Below, piece after piece: positions 48,684-56,461 of a stretch of 64,000 nucleotides of DNA. The translations under genes were made by a program, and so were the position numbers. Position 1 is the stretch's first letter. Every line of letters begins with the position of its first letter. Source of the DNA: Saprospirales bacterium. GTDB taxonomy: Bacteria > Bacteroidota > Bacteroidia > Chitinophagales > Saprospiraceae. The notes under the pieces were generated by a model, which saw only the letters and a list, made by a program, of their open reading frames with translations, did not search any database and had not been told where the DNA came from. The stretch is from NCBI GenBank assembly GCA_002698985.1, contig PAAY01000089.1:1-64000 (forward strand). Reading direction: 5' to 3'.

Positions 48684-50090
48684 TCAGTTCATCAGTTGGC
48701 GCACGTCTTCTATCCGACCGGTGACGGCAGCGGCGGCGGCTGTCAGTGGGCTGGCCAGGAAGGTTCTGGAACCCGGACCCTGGCGGCCTTCGAAGTTGCG
48801 GTTGGAGGTGCTCACGCAGTACTTGCCGGCCGGCACTTTGTCCTCGTTCATGGCCAGGCAGGCCGAGCAGCCCGGTTGGCGAAGCTCAAAACCGGCTTCT
48901 TCAAAAATCTTGTCGAGACCCTCGGCTTTGGCCTGTTCTTCCACCTGCTTTGAGCCCGGCACAATCCACACATTCACGTCCGGTGCTTTTTTGCGGCCCT
49001 TCACAAATTCCGCCACCATGCGCAGATCCTCGATGCGTGAATTGGTGCATGAGCCGATGAATACGTAGTCGATCTTTTTCCCGAGCAGGGACTCACCCGG
49101 GCGGATACCCATGTAATTGAATGCCTTTTCCATATCGGCTGGACCCATGTTGGGAGCGCTGGCCGGCACGGGGTCGGAGATGCGGACACCCATGCCGGGA
49201 TTGGTGCCGTAAGTGACCATTGGCTGTATGTCATCTGCATCGAAGCGGAGCACCTTGTCATAGCTTGCACCTTCGTCGGTTGGCAGACTTTTCCAATAAG
49301 CCAGGGCCGCTTCCCAGTCCTCCCCTTGCGGTGCATGTGGCCGGCCTTTGATGTATTGGAAGGTGGTTTCATCCGGGGCAATCATGCCTCCTCTGGCGCC
49401 CATTTCAATGCTCATGTTGCACACGGTCATGCGCCCTTCCATGCTGAGCGACTGAATTGCGCTGCCGGCGTATTCTACGAAGTAGCCCGTGCCACCGGCC
49501 GCAGAAATTTGGGAGATGATGTACAGCACCACGTCTTTGGCAACAACGCCTTTGCCCAGCTGACCATTGACTTCGATGCGCATTGTTTTGGGCTTGTACT
49601 GAAGCAGGCACTGAGTGGCCAGCACCTGTTCCACCTGGCTGGTTCCGATGCCGAAAGCAATGGTGCCAAAAGCGCCGTGGGTGCTGGTGTGGCTGTCACC
49701 ACAGACGATGGTCATTCCGGGGCGGGTCAGCCCCAGTTCCGGACCGATGACATGAACGATGCCCTGCCGCTGGTGACCCAGGCCGTACAGGTCAATGCCA
49801 AATTCTTTGCAGTTCTTTTCAAGTGCCTCCACCTGCAAGCGGCTCAGCTTTTCTTTTATCGGAAGGTGCTGGTTGAGGGTGGGCACATTGTGGTCGGCTG
49901 TGGCGGTGGTCCGGTGCGGTGCATGCACCCGGATGCCCCTTTTCCGAAGGCCGTCAAAAGCCTGCGGTGAGGTGACCTCGTGGATGAAATGCCGGTCGAT
50001 GTAAAGAAGGTCGGGATAACCCTCTCTGCGCTCCACCACGTGCTGGTCCCAGATTTTATCGAAAAGTGTTTTAGGATGAGAAGCCTCCAT
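48684..50090 (-). CDS. leuC: 3-isopropylmalate dehydratase, large subunit
   Basis: The 468-residue catalytic subunit that isomerises 2- to 3-isopropylmalate with a 4Fe-4S cluster. Cluster Cys residues are in FIGSCTNSR and in [16 protein letters not shown], and [14 protein letters not shown] binds the substrate region. It is the first gene of the leucine operon. A -7 element lies about 120 bases upstream, and the leader holds inverted repeats and an overlapping Leu-rich reading frame. Confidence 0.97.
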   Translation of the reverse strand: MEASHPKTLFDKIWDQHVVERREGYPDLLYIDRHFIHEVTSPQAFDGLRKRGIRVHAPHRTTATADHNVPTLNQHLPIKEKLSRLQVEALEKNCKEFGIDLYGLGHQRQGIVHVIGPELGLTRPGMTIVCGDSHTSTHGAFGTIAFGIGTSQVEQVLATQCLLQYKPKTMRIEVNGQLGKGVVAKDVVLYIISQISAAGGTGYFVEYAGSAIQSLSMEGRMTVCNMSIEMGARGGMIAPDETTFQYIKGRPHAPQGEDWEAALAYWKSLPTDEGASYDKVLRFDADDIQPMVTYGTNPGMGVRISDPVPASAPNMGPADMEKAFNYMGIRPGESLLGKKIDYVFIGSCTNSRIEDLRMVAEFVKGRKKAPDVNVWIVPGSKQVEEQAKAEGLDKIFEEAGFELRQPGCSACLAMNEDKVPAGKYCVSTSNRNFEGRQGPGSRTFLASPLTAAAAAVTGRIEDVRQLMN

Positions 50091-50101
50091 AGCGATGTTT
50101 C

Positions 50102-50140
50102 AGTCAGGAAAGGCAGCATGCAGGAAAGTGTTCCTGAAAA
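50102..50140 (-). promoter_or_regulatory. leuC leader with alternative hairpins and a leucine-rich upstream reading frame
   Basis: In the leader RNA CAGGAA can pair with either of two nearby UUCCUG copies, and UUUCAG can pair with CUGAAA, so mutually exclusive hairpins are possible. An AUG at 50119 opens a frame that reads [16 protein letters not shown] (6 Leu in 16 codons) and overlaps the leuC start out of frame. Translation of this frame could sense leucine or compete with leuC. This is inference only. Confidence 0.3.
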
Positions 50141-50211
50141 TCTTGGACTGCCACAAAAGTTGAGTTTATTTGTTGCTGCGTCGCCCTTCGGGCAATTGAT
50201 CGAAGCGTGAC

Positions 50212-50219
50212 CAAAAGTA
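50212..50219 (-). promoter_or_regulatory. -7 element of the leucine operon
   Basis: The minus strand reads TACTTTTG, an exact TAnnTTTG match, about 122 bases before the leuC ATG. No clean TTG is seen at -33; a TTTC lies about 25 bases upstream. Confidence 0.45.
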
Positions 50220-50315
50220 GCCCTGCCCAAATTGCTTCCCGAACGAAATTCCGTTTAGCATTACACCGATCATCGTGGGAAGGATCAGTCCGGATTTGTT
50301 GACACTCAGAAACTT

Positions 50316-51884
50316 ATGCGAAAAGGCTCTACAATACCCAGCAGTACGACGGCCCACCTCGTCCAGCTCATAAAATCCATGAGCAAGGCTGAGAAGCGCT
50401 CTTTTAAATTGTATTCAAAAAGAGCCGGAGGTTCGGAAGATGCACTCTTCATCAAACTTTTTGACGCCCTCGACCGGCAAAAGGAATACGACGAAGAAGC
50501 CATTTTCAGAAAGGTGCCAGAGATAAAAAGAAGCCAGCTGTCCAACCTGAAACGCAACCTGTACCGGCAGTTGCTGACCAGCCTGCGGCTCATCCAGTCC
50601 TCCAAAAACATTGAAATAGAAATCCGTGAGCAAATAGATTTTGCCCAGGTGCTGTACAGCAAAGGCCTCTACCGCCAGAGCCTGAAGTTGCTGCAACGCA
50701 GCAAAACACTGGCAGAAGAGCATGACCTGACCTTGCTCATTCTGGAAACTGTGGAGATGGAGAAAATGATTGAAAGCCGTCACATCTCAAAAGGAATGGA
50801 AGGCAGAACCGGCCTTCTTACCGCGCAATCTGAAGAGCGCCTAACCTCCCTCTCCAATCAGGTGAAACTCACCAACCTGTCGCTGGAGCTATACGGACAG
50901 TACGTAAAGACCGGTCCCATCCGCAACCCGCAGGAAGCTCAACACATCCAGGAGTTTTTCGAAAGCAGGATGCCAGCCCTGAATTTCGAAACGCTGGGCT
51001 TCGTTGAAAAAGTAAACTACTGCAAGTGCTACAGCCTGTATCACTACATCCTTCAAAACTTTCCGCAGCACTTCAGGTACACCAAAATGTGGGTAGCGCT
51101 TTTTGAAAACAACCCCATCATGAAGCAATTTGACCCGGAAACCTACCTCCGGGGCATGAACCACCTGCTGACGGCACTTTTTTACGCCGGAGATGTTGAA
51201 AGGCACGAAACCGAATTGAAAAACCTGGAACGGTTCATCCTCCAAAATGCGGAAAGCTTTGACACCAACCTCGAGGTTCAGGCATTCGTGTTCCTCTACA
51301 CCGCACGGCTCAACAAGTATTTTCTGGAAGGAACTTTTTCCAAAGGATTGTTTCTGGTTCCGGAACTCGAAGAAAAGATGGCCCGCTACGACGCCCACCT
51401 CGACCACCACCGGCGCCTGGTCTTCTGGTACAAGATAGCCTGCCTCTACTTTGGCAGTGGCAACAATGACAATTGCATCCTCTACCTGAACAAGATCATC
51501 AACTACAAGGCCGGCAACCTGCTCAGCGACCTTCAGTGCTATGCCCGCATCCTGCACCTCATTGCCCATTATGAGCTCCGACACTACTACCTGCTGGAGT
51601 ACCTGGTGAAATCCGTTTACAGGTTCCTGGGCAAAATGAACGACCTCAATGTGGTGCAAAAAGAAATTCTGGGCTTTCTCAGAAAGGAAATCAGAACCAG
51701 CCCCACCAGCCTGAAAGGAGCTTTCATCAAGCTGCACGCCAAGCTGCAACAATACCAGAACTCTCCGCAGGAGAGCAGGGCATTCCTTTACCTGGACATT
51801 CTATCCTGGCTGGAGAGCAAAATCAAAGGAGTTACCGTTCAGGAAATCATCAGGGCCAAATACCTGGAAAGAAAGGCTGAATAA
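50316..51884 (+). CDS. large all-helical protein of unknown function
   Basis: A 522-residue soluble protein with no signal peptide or membrane helix. Its N-terminus (LVQLIKSMSKAEKRSFKLYSK) is a pattern I have seen in other Bacteroidota proteins of unknown function. The rest is rich in amphipathic helices with TPR-like spacing, for example LYSKGLYRQSLKLLQRSKTLAEEHDL and YFGSGNNDNCILYLNKIINY. This suggests a scaffold of helical repeats. It is divergent from the leucine operon and followed by a hairpin with a weak T-run. I give no function. Confidence 0.75.
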   Translation: MRKGSTIPSSTTAHLVQLIKSMSKAEKRSFKLYSKRAGGSEDALFIKLFDALDRQKEYDEEAIFRKVPEIKRSQLSNLKRNLYRQLLTSLRLIQSSKNIEIEIREQIDFAQVLYSKGLYRQSLKLLQRSKTLAEEHDLTLLILETVEMEKMIESRHISKGMEGRTGLLTAQSEERLTSLSNQVKLTNLSLELYGQYVKTGPIRNPQEAQHIQEFFESRMPALNFETLGFVEKVNYCKCYSLYHYILQNFPQHFRYTKMWVALFENNPIMKQFDPETYLRGMNHLLTALFYAGDVERHETELKNLERFILQNAESFDTNLEVQAFVFLYTARLNKYFLEGTFSKGLFLVPELEEKMARYDAHLDHHRRLVFWYKIACLYFGSGNNDNCILYLNKIINYKAGNLLSDLQCYARILHLIAHYELRHYYLLEYLVKSVYRFLGKMNDLNVVQKEILGFLRKEIRTSPTSLKGAFIKLHAKLQQYQNSPQESRAFLYLDILSWLESKIKGVTVQEIIRAKYLERKAE

Positions 51885-51889
51885 AAAAT

Positions 51890-51929
51890 GGGCAGCCCCT
51901 GATGTACAGAGACTGCCCGATTGTATTTT
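51890..51929 (+). terminator. hairpin with T-run after the helical protein gene
   Basis: GGGCAG (51890-51895) pairs with CTGCCC (51913-51918), followed by GATTGTATTTT. The stem is short and the loop long, so it is a modest terminator. The following 280 bases hold no gene that I can support. Confidence 0.45.
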
Positions 51930-52209
51930 AAAAAGTGAGATGAAGACCAGCTCTACCCCCCAAACGAACTGGTCTCACTCACTGTCCCAGGGTACTTCTA
52001 CCCCAGAGACCTCTTTAGAGCCGGAAAGTCATTCCAGCATAGATGCTGTGTGCATCCTGTATCTTTTTTATTGCCCTTCGGCAAAAACTTGCAAATTGTC
52101 AAAGTGGTTTGAGGGAAAGGACGAAGGTCGCTTTTCATCGGGCACAAATGGTGGAGGGTTGTTAGGCGCCCAATTTAATTTTGCAAATCGATTCTCAACT
52201 TTCCGAAAA

Positions 52210-52506
52210 TCATGCCACATTCGATGTGCTTCCTGTAGAAGCCACACTTTTCTCGGGGAATTTTATCATCGTCGGATTCCCCTTTTGTTGCTGCAATTCG
52301 GAAAATGCCTTTTTATATTCTGCATAGTCACTGAACTCTTTGTAAGGGATTCTTTCGCCGCCATCAACTTGCAGAATTATCTGAAAACAAAGTTGATTGC
52401 CCCTGTAAAAGAATTTCGTGACCAGGTCTTTCACCTCAGCTCCGTGTATCTGTTTCATAACCGAGAATGGTGCATTTGATTGGTTGTCTGTAATTGTTTG
52501 CATCAT
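52210..52506 (-). CDS. small hypothetical protein
   Basis: A 98-residue reading frame that starts MMQTITDNQSNAPFSV. Its middle part (DLVTKFFYRGNQLCFQIILQVDGGERIPYKEFSDYAEYKKAF) looks like a real small alpha/beta protein, and the tail is Ser/Thr-rich. A -7 element lies 44 bases upstream in the right orientation, which is the main support. A longer plus-strand frame overlaps it and is less protein-like. The family is not recognised. Confidence 0.5.
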   Translation of the reverse strand: MMQTITDNQSNAPFSVMKQIHGAEVKDLVTKFFYRGNQLCFQIILQVDGGERIPYKEFSDYAEYKKAFSELQQQKGNPTMIKFPEKSVASTGSTSNVA

Positions 52507-52542
52507 AAGGCTTTGTTTGCTTGGTTTTCAAATGTTGAAGGG

Positions 52543-52550
52543 CAAACATA
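52543..52550 (-). promoter_or_regulatory. -7 element of the small hypothetical gene
   Basis: The minus strand reads TATGTTTG, an exact TAnnTTTG match, 37 bases upstream of the 98-codon gene. The nearest upstream TTTG is 26 bases away, slightly too far. Confidence 0.4.
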
Positions 52551-52730
52551 GCCTGCAATGCGTCCTGAATCAGCCTCAAAGTGCAGCATTTGTGACAAGG
52601 CAAATGCGCATCAAATTCAGGATCTCTTTCATGCAGCCTTGTAATTTCTCAACAGAAACGGGCAGTGTAAGTCATATTGTCAGTCAAAATCGCATGGCAC
52701 ATCCTTTGAGTGCCAGCTTGTGTTCAAATG

Positions 52731-52809
52731 ATGCACCTCGTATGGTGCATTTATGTCTTGTTATTTCAAAAACTCCGCCATGTTGTTCATCAATGAGAAA
52801 AAACATGGC
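52731..52809 (+). promoter_or_regulatory. htpG leader with two inverted repeats
   Basis: ATGCACC (52731-52737) and GGTGCAT (52744-52750) form a seven-pair hairpin. GCCATGTT (52777-52784) and AACATGGC (52802-52809) form an eight-pair stem with a 17-base loop, ending 37 bases before the htpG ATG. One could be an operator and the other a temperature-sensitive leader element. No TAnnTTTG match was found, so the promoter may use another sigma factor. Confidence 0.35.
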
Positions 52810-52846
52810 ATTCAGAATGAAAACCCGCTAATCAAAACCAGTAACC

Positions 52847-54724
52847 ATGCAAAAAGGAAACATCTCAGTTCAGTCTGAAAATATCTTCCCCATCATCAAG
52901 AAGTTCCTGTACTCAGATCAGGAAATCTTTCTCAGGGAATTGGTCGCCAACGCCGTCGATGCAACGACCAAATTGCAGGCACTTGCCTCAAAAGGAGAAT
53001 ACAACGGTGAGCTCGGGGACCTCACCATCGAGGTAATCCTGGACAAGAAGGCCAAAACCTTGACCATTCGTGACAAGGGTATCGGAATGACAGAGGAAGA
53101 GGTAAAAAAATACCTCAACCAGATTGCCATCTCCAGCGCCGAAGAGTTTCTCGAAAAGTACAAGAGCGAAAGCAACATCATCGGAAAATTCGGCCTCGGA
53201 TTCTACTCTGCTTTCATGGTGGCAGACCGTGTGGACGTGGAAACCAAATCCTGGCAAGCCGATGCAGCGCCTGTCAAGTGGAGCTGTGAAGGATCTCCTT
53301 CTTACCGCATCACCAAGAGCAAAAAGAAGGAAAGAGGCACCGATGTGATTTTGCACATTTCAAAAGACAGCGAGGAATTCCTGGATGAAAACCGCATCGA
53401 GGAACTGCTTCAGAAGTACTGTAAGTTCTTGCCGGTTCCCATCAAGTTTGGGAAGAAAAAAGAAACCATTGAGACGGAAGAAAAAGGAAAGAAAAAGACC
53501 AAGGTCGTTGAAGTTGACAACATCATAAACAATCCGCACCCGGCCTGGAAAAAACCGGCCAACGAACTTACCGACGATGACTACCTCAAGTTTTACGAAG
53601 AACTTTATCCGCATAGCTTCCAAAAGCCGTTGTTCTGGATTCACCTGAACATCGACTATCCGTTCAACCTTACGGGTATCCTGTATTTCCCGAAGCTCAA
53701 CAACAGCCTGGAAATTCAGAAGAACAAAATCCACCTCTACTGCAACCAGGTGTATGTGACTGATGACGTGAAAGAGGTTGTGCCGGAATACCTCACCCTG
53801 CTTCACGGTGTAATTGATTCACCGGACATCCCGTTGAACGTCAGCCGGAGTTACCTGCAAAGCGACAGCAACGTCAGGAAGATTACGGGATACATTACGA
53901 AGAAGGTGGCAGAAAAGCTCAATGAACTGTTCAAGGCCGACAGGAAAGCTTTTGAAGAGAAATGGCAGGACCTGGGTGTTTTCGTGAAGTACGGAATGAT
54001 GTCAGATGAAAAATTCCACGAAAAAGCCCTCGACTTCCTGTTGCTCAAAAACGTTGATGGTGAATACTTCACTTTGAAGGAATACAAAGACAAGGTGAAG
54101 GAAAACCAGACGGACAAGAACAAGAAAATCGTCCTGCTTTACACCAACAACCCTGAAGAACACCACAGCCAGATCGATGACGCAAAGGCGATGGGGTATG
54201 ATGTGCTGGTGTTCGACACCATGATCGACACGCATTTCATCCAGCACCTTGAATACCACGACAACGAAATCTCTTTTGCCAGGGTGGACGCCGACACCCT
54301 TGACAAGCTGATCAAAAAGGAGGACGAGAAGGAGAGCGTGCTCAATGAAGAGGAAAAGAAAACCGTGAAAGAAACCTTTGAGGCACTTACCTCGGAATTG
54401 AAAGGGGCAACGGTGGTGTTGTCTTCGCTATCTCCAGATGATTTCCCCGTTCAGATTACCAGGCCTGAATTTTTGAGGAGGATGAAAGAAATGCAGGCCC
54501 TGAGCGGTGGAGCTGGAATGCCCGGCTTCGACGAGATGTTCAACGTGGTCATCAACACCAACCATCCGGTGGTTGCCAAGAAATTGTTGAGCACAAGTTC
54601 TGAAGATGAGCGGAAGAACCTCGCCAAGCAATTGCTCGATCTGGCAATGTTGAAGCAAGGCATGCTGAAAGGAGCAGATCTGACCAATTTTGTGAAGAAC
54701 AACCTGGAAGCCTTGAGCAAATAA
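52847..54724 (+). CDS. htpG: molecular chaperone HtpG (Hsp90 family)
   Basis: The 625-residue bacterial Hsp90. The N-terminal GHKL ATPase shows EIFLRELVANAVDATTKLQ, RDKGIGMTEEE and the lid-side GKFGLGFYSAFMVAD; the middle domain has NVSRSYLQSDSNVRKI; the C-terminal dimerisation part ends near residue 610. HtpG helps fold or reactivate client proteins with Hsp70. A strong terminator follows. The 340-base region upstream has two hairpins but no standard promoter. Confidence 0.98.
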   Translation: MQKGNISVQSENIFPIIKKFLYSDQEIFLRELVANAVDATTKLQALASKGEYNGELGDLTIEVILDKKAKTLTIRDKGIGMTEEEVKKYLNQIAISSAEEFLEKYKSESNIIGKFGLGFYSAFMVADRVDVETKSWQADAAPVKWSCEGSPSYRITKSKKKERGTDVILHISKDSEEFLDENRIEELLQKYCKFLPVPIKFGKKKETIETEEKGKKKTKVVEVDNIINNPHPAWKKPANELTDDDYLKFYEELYPHSFQKPLFWIHLNIDYPFNLTGILYFPKLNNSLEIQKNKIHLYCNQVYVTDDVKEVVPEYLTLLHGVIDSPDIPLNVSRSYLQSDSNVRKITGYITKKVAEKLNELFKADRKAFEEKWQDLGVFVKYGMMSDEKFHEKALDFLLLKNVDGEYFTLKEYKDKVKENQTDKNKKIVLLYTNNPEEHHSQIDDAKAMGYDVLVFDTMIDTHFIQHLEYHDNEISFARVDADTLDKLIKKEDEKESVLNEEEKKTVKETFEALTSELKGATVVLSSLSPDDFPVQITRPEFLRRMKEMQALSGGAGMPGFDEMFNVVINTNHPVVAKKLLSTSSEDERKNLAKQLLDLAMLKQGMLKGADLTNFVKNNLEALSK

Positions 54725-54740
54725 ACAGGCTGTATGCAAA

Positions 54741-54774
54741 AAGGCTTCGGAGTGTTTTCCGAAGCCTTTTTTTT
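54741..54774 (+). terminator. bidirectional terminator between htpG and the anti-sigma gene
   Basis: AAGGCTTCGGA (54741-54751) and TCCGAAGCCTT (54758-54768) form a perfect 11-pair stem with a six-base loop. Eight T follow on the plus strand and TTTTT follows on the minus strand, so it can end both convergent genes. Confidence 0.9.
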
Positions 54775-55540
54775 ATTTCAGCTGTTTCAGCAATTTACTC
54801 GCCTCTGCCGATTTGAACCCCCTCCTATCGGCTACTTTTTGTAGGAGTTCTTTTGCCTTTTCTTTTTCATCCAGCTTAAGGTAAGTAAGGCTCAAATACC
54901 AACTTGCCTTGTCTTTGTAAATACCTGTCCCTCCGGCCACTCTTTGCAAGCCTTCAACAGATCCTTCCACATCACCGACCTCGATCTTGGCGAGACTCTG
55001 GTAAAAAATGGCAATTTCATTTCCGGGATCTTCTGAAAGGGCAGTTTGGAAGCGCGTCAGGCTGGTTTCATAATGGCCGCTGTCGTATTCCTGCAAAGCC
55101 TCAACCAGAGAGGGAGTCAGCGCACCGGGCGTTTCCACGCTCCTCATATTCACCGGGATGTCAAGTTGGTAGGCGCTGTAATAAGTATCAAACAGCTGCG
55201 CTGAAGATTGCTGACGGAAGAAGCCCCAATATGCTGCCAGGACAATAACGGCGATGGCAGCCACCCGCATCACCATCCTTATCACACGGGGCCTGGCTTC
55301 CTGGCCTTTACCAGACCCTGACCATTTTTTTTGCAGCTCTGAAAATTCGGGAAGGTTTGTGGTGCCACCAGCCAGTTGAAAGCCTTCAACGGCATCGGCA
55401 CAAAGGGGGCAATCGAGCAGGTGGTTTTCAACCCGAAAGCGCATTTCGCCTGAAAGTTCACCTTTGACATACCCCTCTATTTCCGCTTCAGTCAGGCAAG
55501 ACTTTGCGTCAAACAGGTCGTTGAGTAATTTATTTGCCAT
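54773..55540 (-). CDS. zinc-finger anti-sigma factor with TPR domain
   Basis: A 255-residue membrane protein. Residues 36-52 carry the zinc anti-sigma motif H-x3-C-x2-C (His40, Cys44 and Cys47 in HLLDCPLC), which usually binds sigma factor in the cytoplasm. One membrane helix follows (about 88-108, MVMRVAAIAVIVLAAYWGFF). The periplasmic part has TPR-like repeats (ALQEYDSGHYETSLTRFQTALSEDPGNEIAIFYQSLAKI). It begins 17 bases after the sigma gene, a typical sigma/anti-sigma pair. The TPR part presumably senses an envelope signal. Confidence 0.87.
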   Translation of the reverse strand: MANKLLNDLFDAKSCLTEAEIEGYVKGELSGEMRFRVENHLLDCPLCADAVEGFQLAGGTTNLPEFSELQKKWSGSGKGQEARPRVIRMVMRVAAIAVIVLAAYWGFFRQQSSAQLFDTYYSAYQLDIPVNMRSVETPGALTPSLVEALQEYDSGHYETSLTRFQTALSEDPGNEIAIFYQSLAKIEVGDVEGSVEGLQRVAGGTGIYKDKASWYLSLTYLKLDEKEKAKELLQKVADRRGFKSAEASKLLKQLK

Positions 55541-55557
55541 TCATCAGTTTCTTTAGG

Positions 55558-56169
55558 TTAAGCAATGAGTTTTTGCAGGTCCTTCTCGAGTGCCAGGCGC
55601 AGGTTCCGTTTGCCATTCTGGAGGTAACTTTTTACCTGTTTTTCAGAGTAGCCGGTTTGTGCGGAGATTTCCTTGTAGCTCTTGTTTTCGTAGAAAAACA
55701 GGCGGATACAAGTCTGTTGTTCTGCACGCAGCTTTTGGACTGCTTCTTCCACTTTTGCATCCATGGAAGGTTCGTTGTCCAGTAGAGCCGTTAACTTTTT
55801 ATTTTCCACAAAGTCCAGCGGCTTATCTTGCATTGCTTTGAGGTCGGCCATTTTGGTCAGCTCGGTTTTGCGTTTTCTTAGCTTCGCAATACACTCATTT
55901 TTGGAAACGGTATAGATGTAACTCCTAAAGGATTTGATGTTGGCGGTAGGTATTTTTTCAAACAGGATGCGGAAGACCTCAGACACCACATCCAGGCTAT
56001 CGCTCTCGTTTTTCATCATTTTGAGGCAAACGCCATAGGACAGATGCCGGTACCTTCGGTACAGTTCCGCAAAGTATTTTTCATTGCGTGTAGAGGCAAA
56101 CAAACTCACTAGTTCCTCATCGGCAAGCCCCTGAATGTCATGTTGGGAAGATGCTGGGTTCATGTTCAT
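55558..56169 (-). CDS. ECF-type RNA polymerase sigma factor
   Basis: A 203-residue sigma-70 family factor with only regions 2 and 4. Region 2 is AELYRRYRHLSYGVCLKMMKNESDSLDVVSEVFRILFEKI, then SYIYTVSKNECIAKLRK; region 4 is KSYKEISAQTGYSEKQVKSYLQNGKRNLRLAL. It activates genes in response to envelope signals released by its anti-sigma factor, encoded next. ATGs at 56169 and 56163 are both plausible. It lies directly downstream of a giant surface-protein gene, separated by a terminator-like hairpin. Confidence 0.92.
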   Translation of the reverse strand: MNMNPASSQHDIQGLADEELVSLFASTRNEKYFAELYRRYRHLSYGVCLKMMKNESDSLDVVSEVFRILFEKIPTANIKSFRSYIYTVSKNECIAKLRKRKTELTKMADLKAMQDKPLDFVENKKLTALLDNEPSMDAKVEEAVQKLRAEQQTCIRLFFYENKSYKEISAQTGYSEKQVKSYLQNGKRNLRLALEKDLQKLIA

Positions 56170-56402
56170 GTTCCTTTACCGGAGTTCTCTCCAGGAACTG
56201 CACAATTGAATTTTTCAGAAGAAAGAGAACAGCAACTGTACAATTCGGGGTAAAAATAACAAAAACACAGAGGGGGCTGCCCCACCCGGCCATTTGACGA
56301 AGATTTCAGAAAAACCAAAATAAATTCAAATTGCCAGTGACCTTGAAAAAACAGCTCCGTCTAAAGCCTCGAAATGTCCACGTTCCCATTGATATGGAGT
56401 GC

Positions 56403-56444
56403 AAAAGGGCTGTCGGAAAAGTTCCGCAGCCCTTTGCTTTTTGA
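56403..56444 (-). terminator. terminator-like hairpin between the giant protein gene and the sigma gene
   Basis: AAAGGGCTG and GGAA pair with TTCC and CAGCCCTTT around a short loop and one mismatch (about 56404-56435). It is followed by CTTTTTG on the plus strand and TTTTGC on the minus strand. It probably ends transcription of the giant surface-protein gene. Confidence 0.65.
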
Positions 56445-56461
56445 CAGATCTGGAGTTAGTC

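Noticed and set aside
51940-52479. A 179-codon plus-strand frame before htpG
   Set aside because: Ser/Cys-rich with no domain-like pattern, antisense to the better-supported small gene at 52210-52506.
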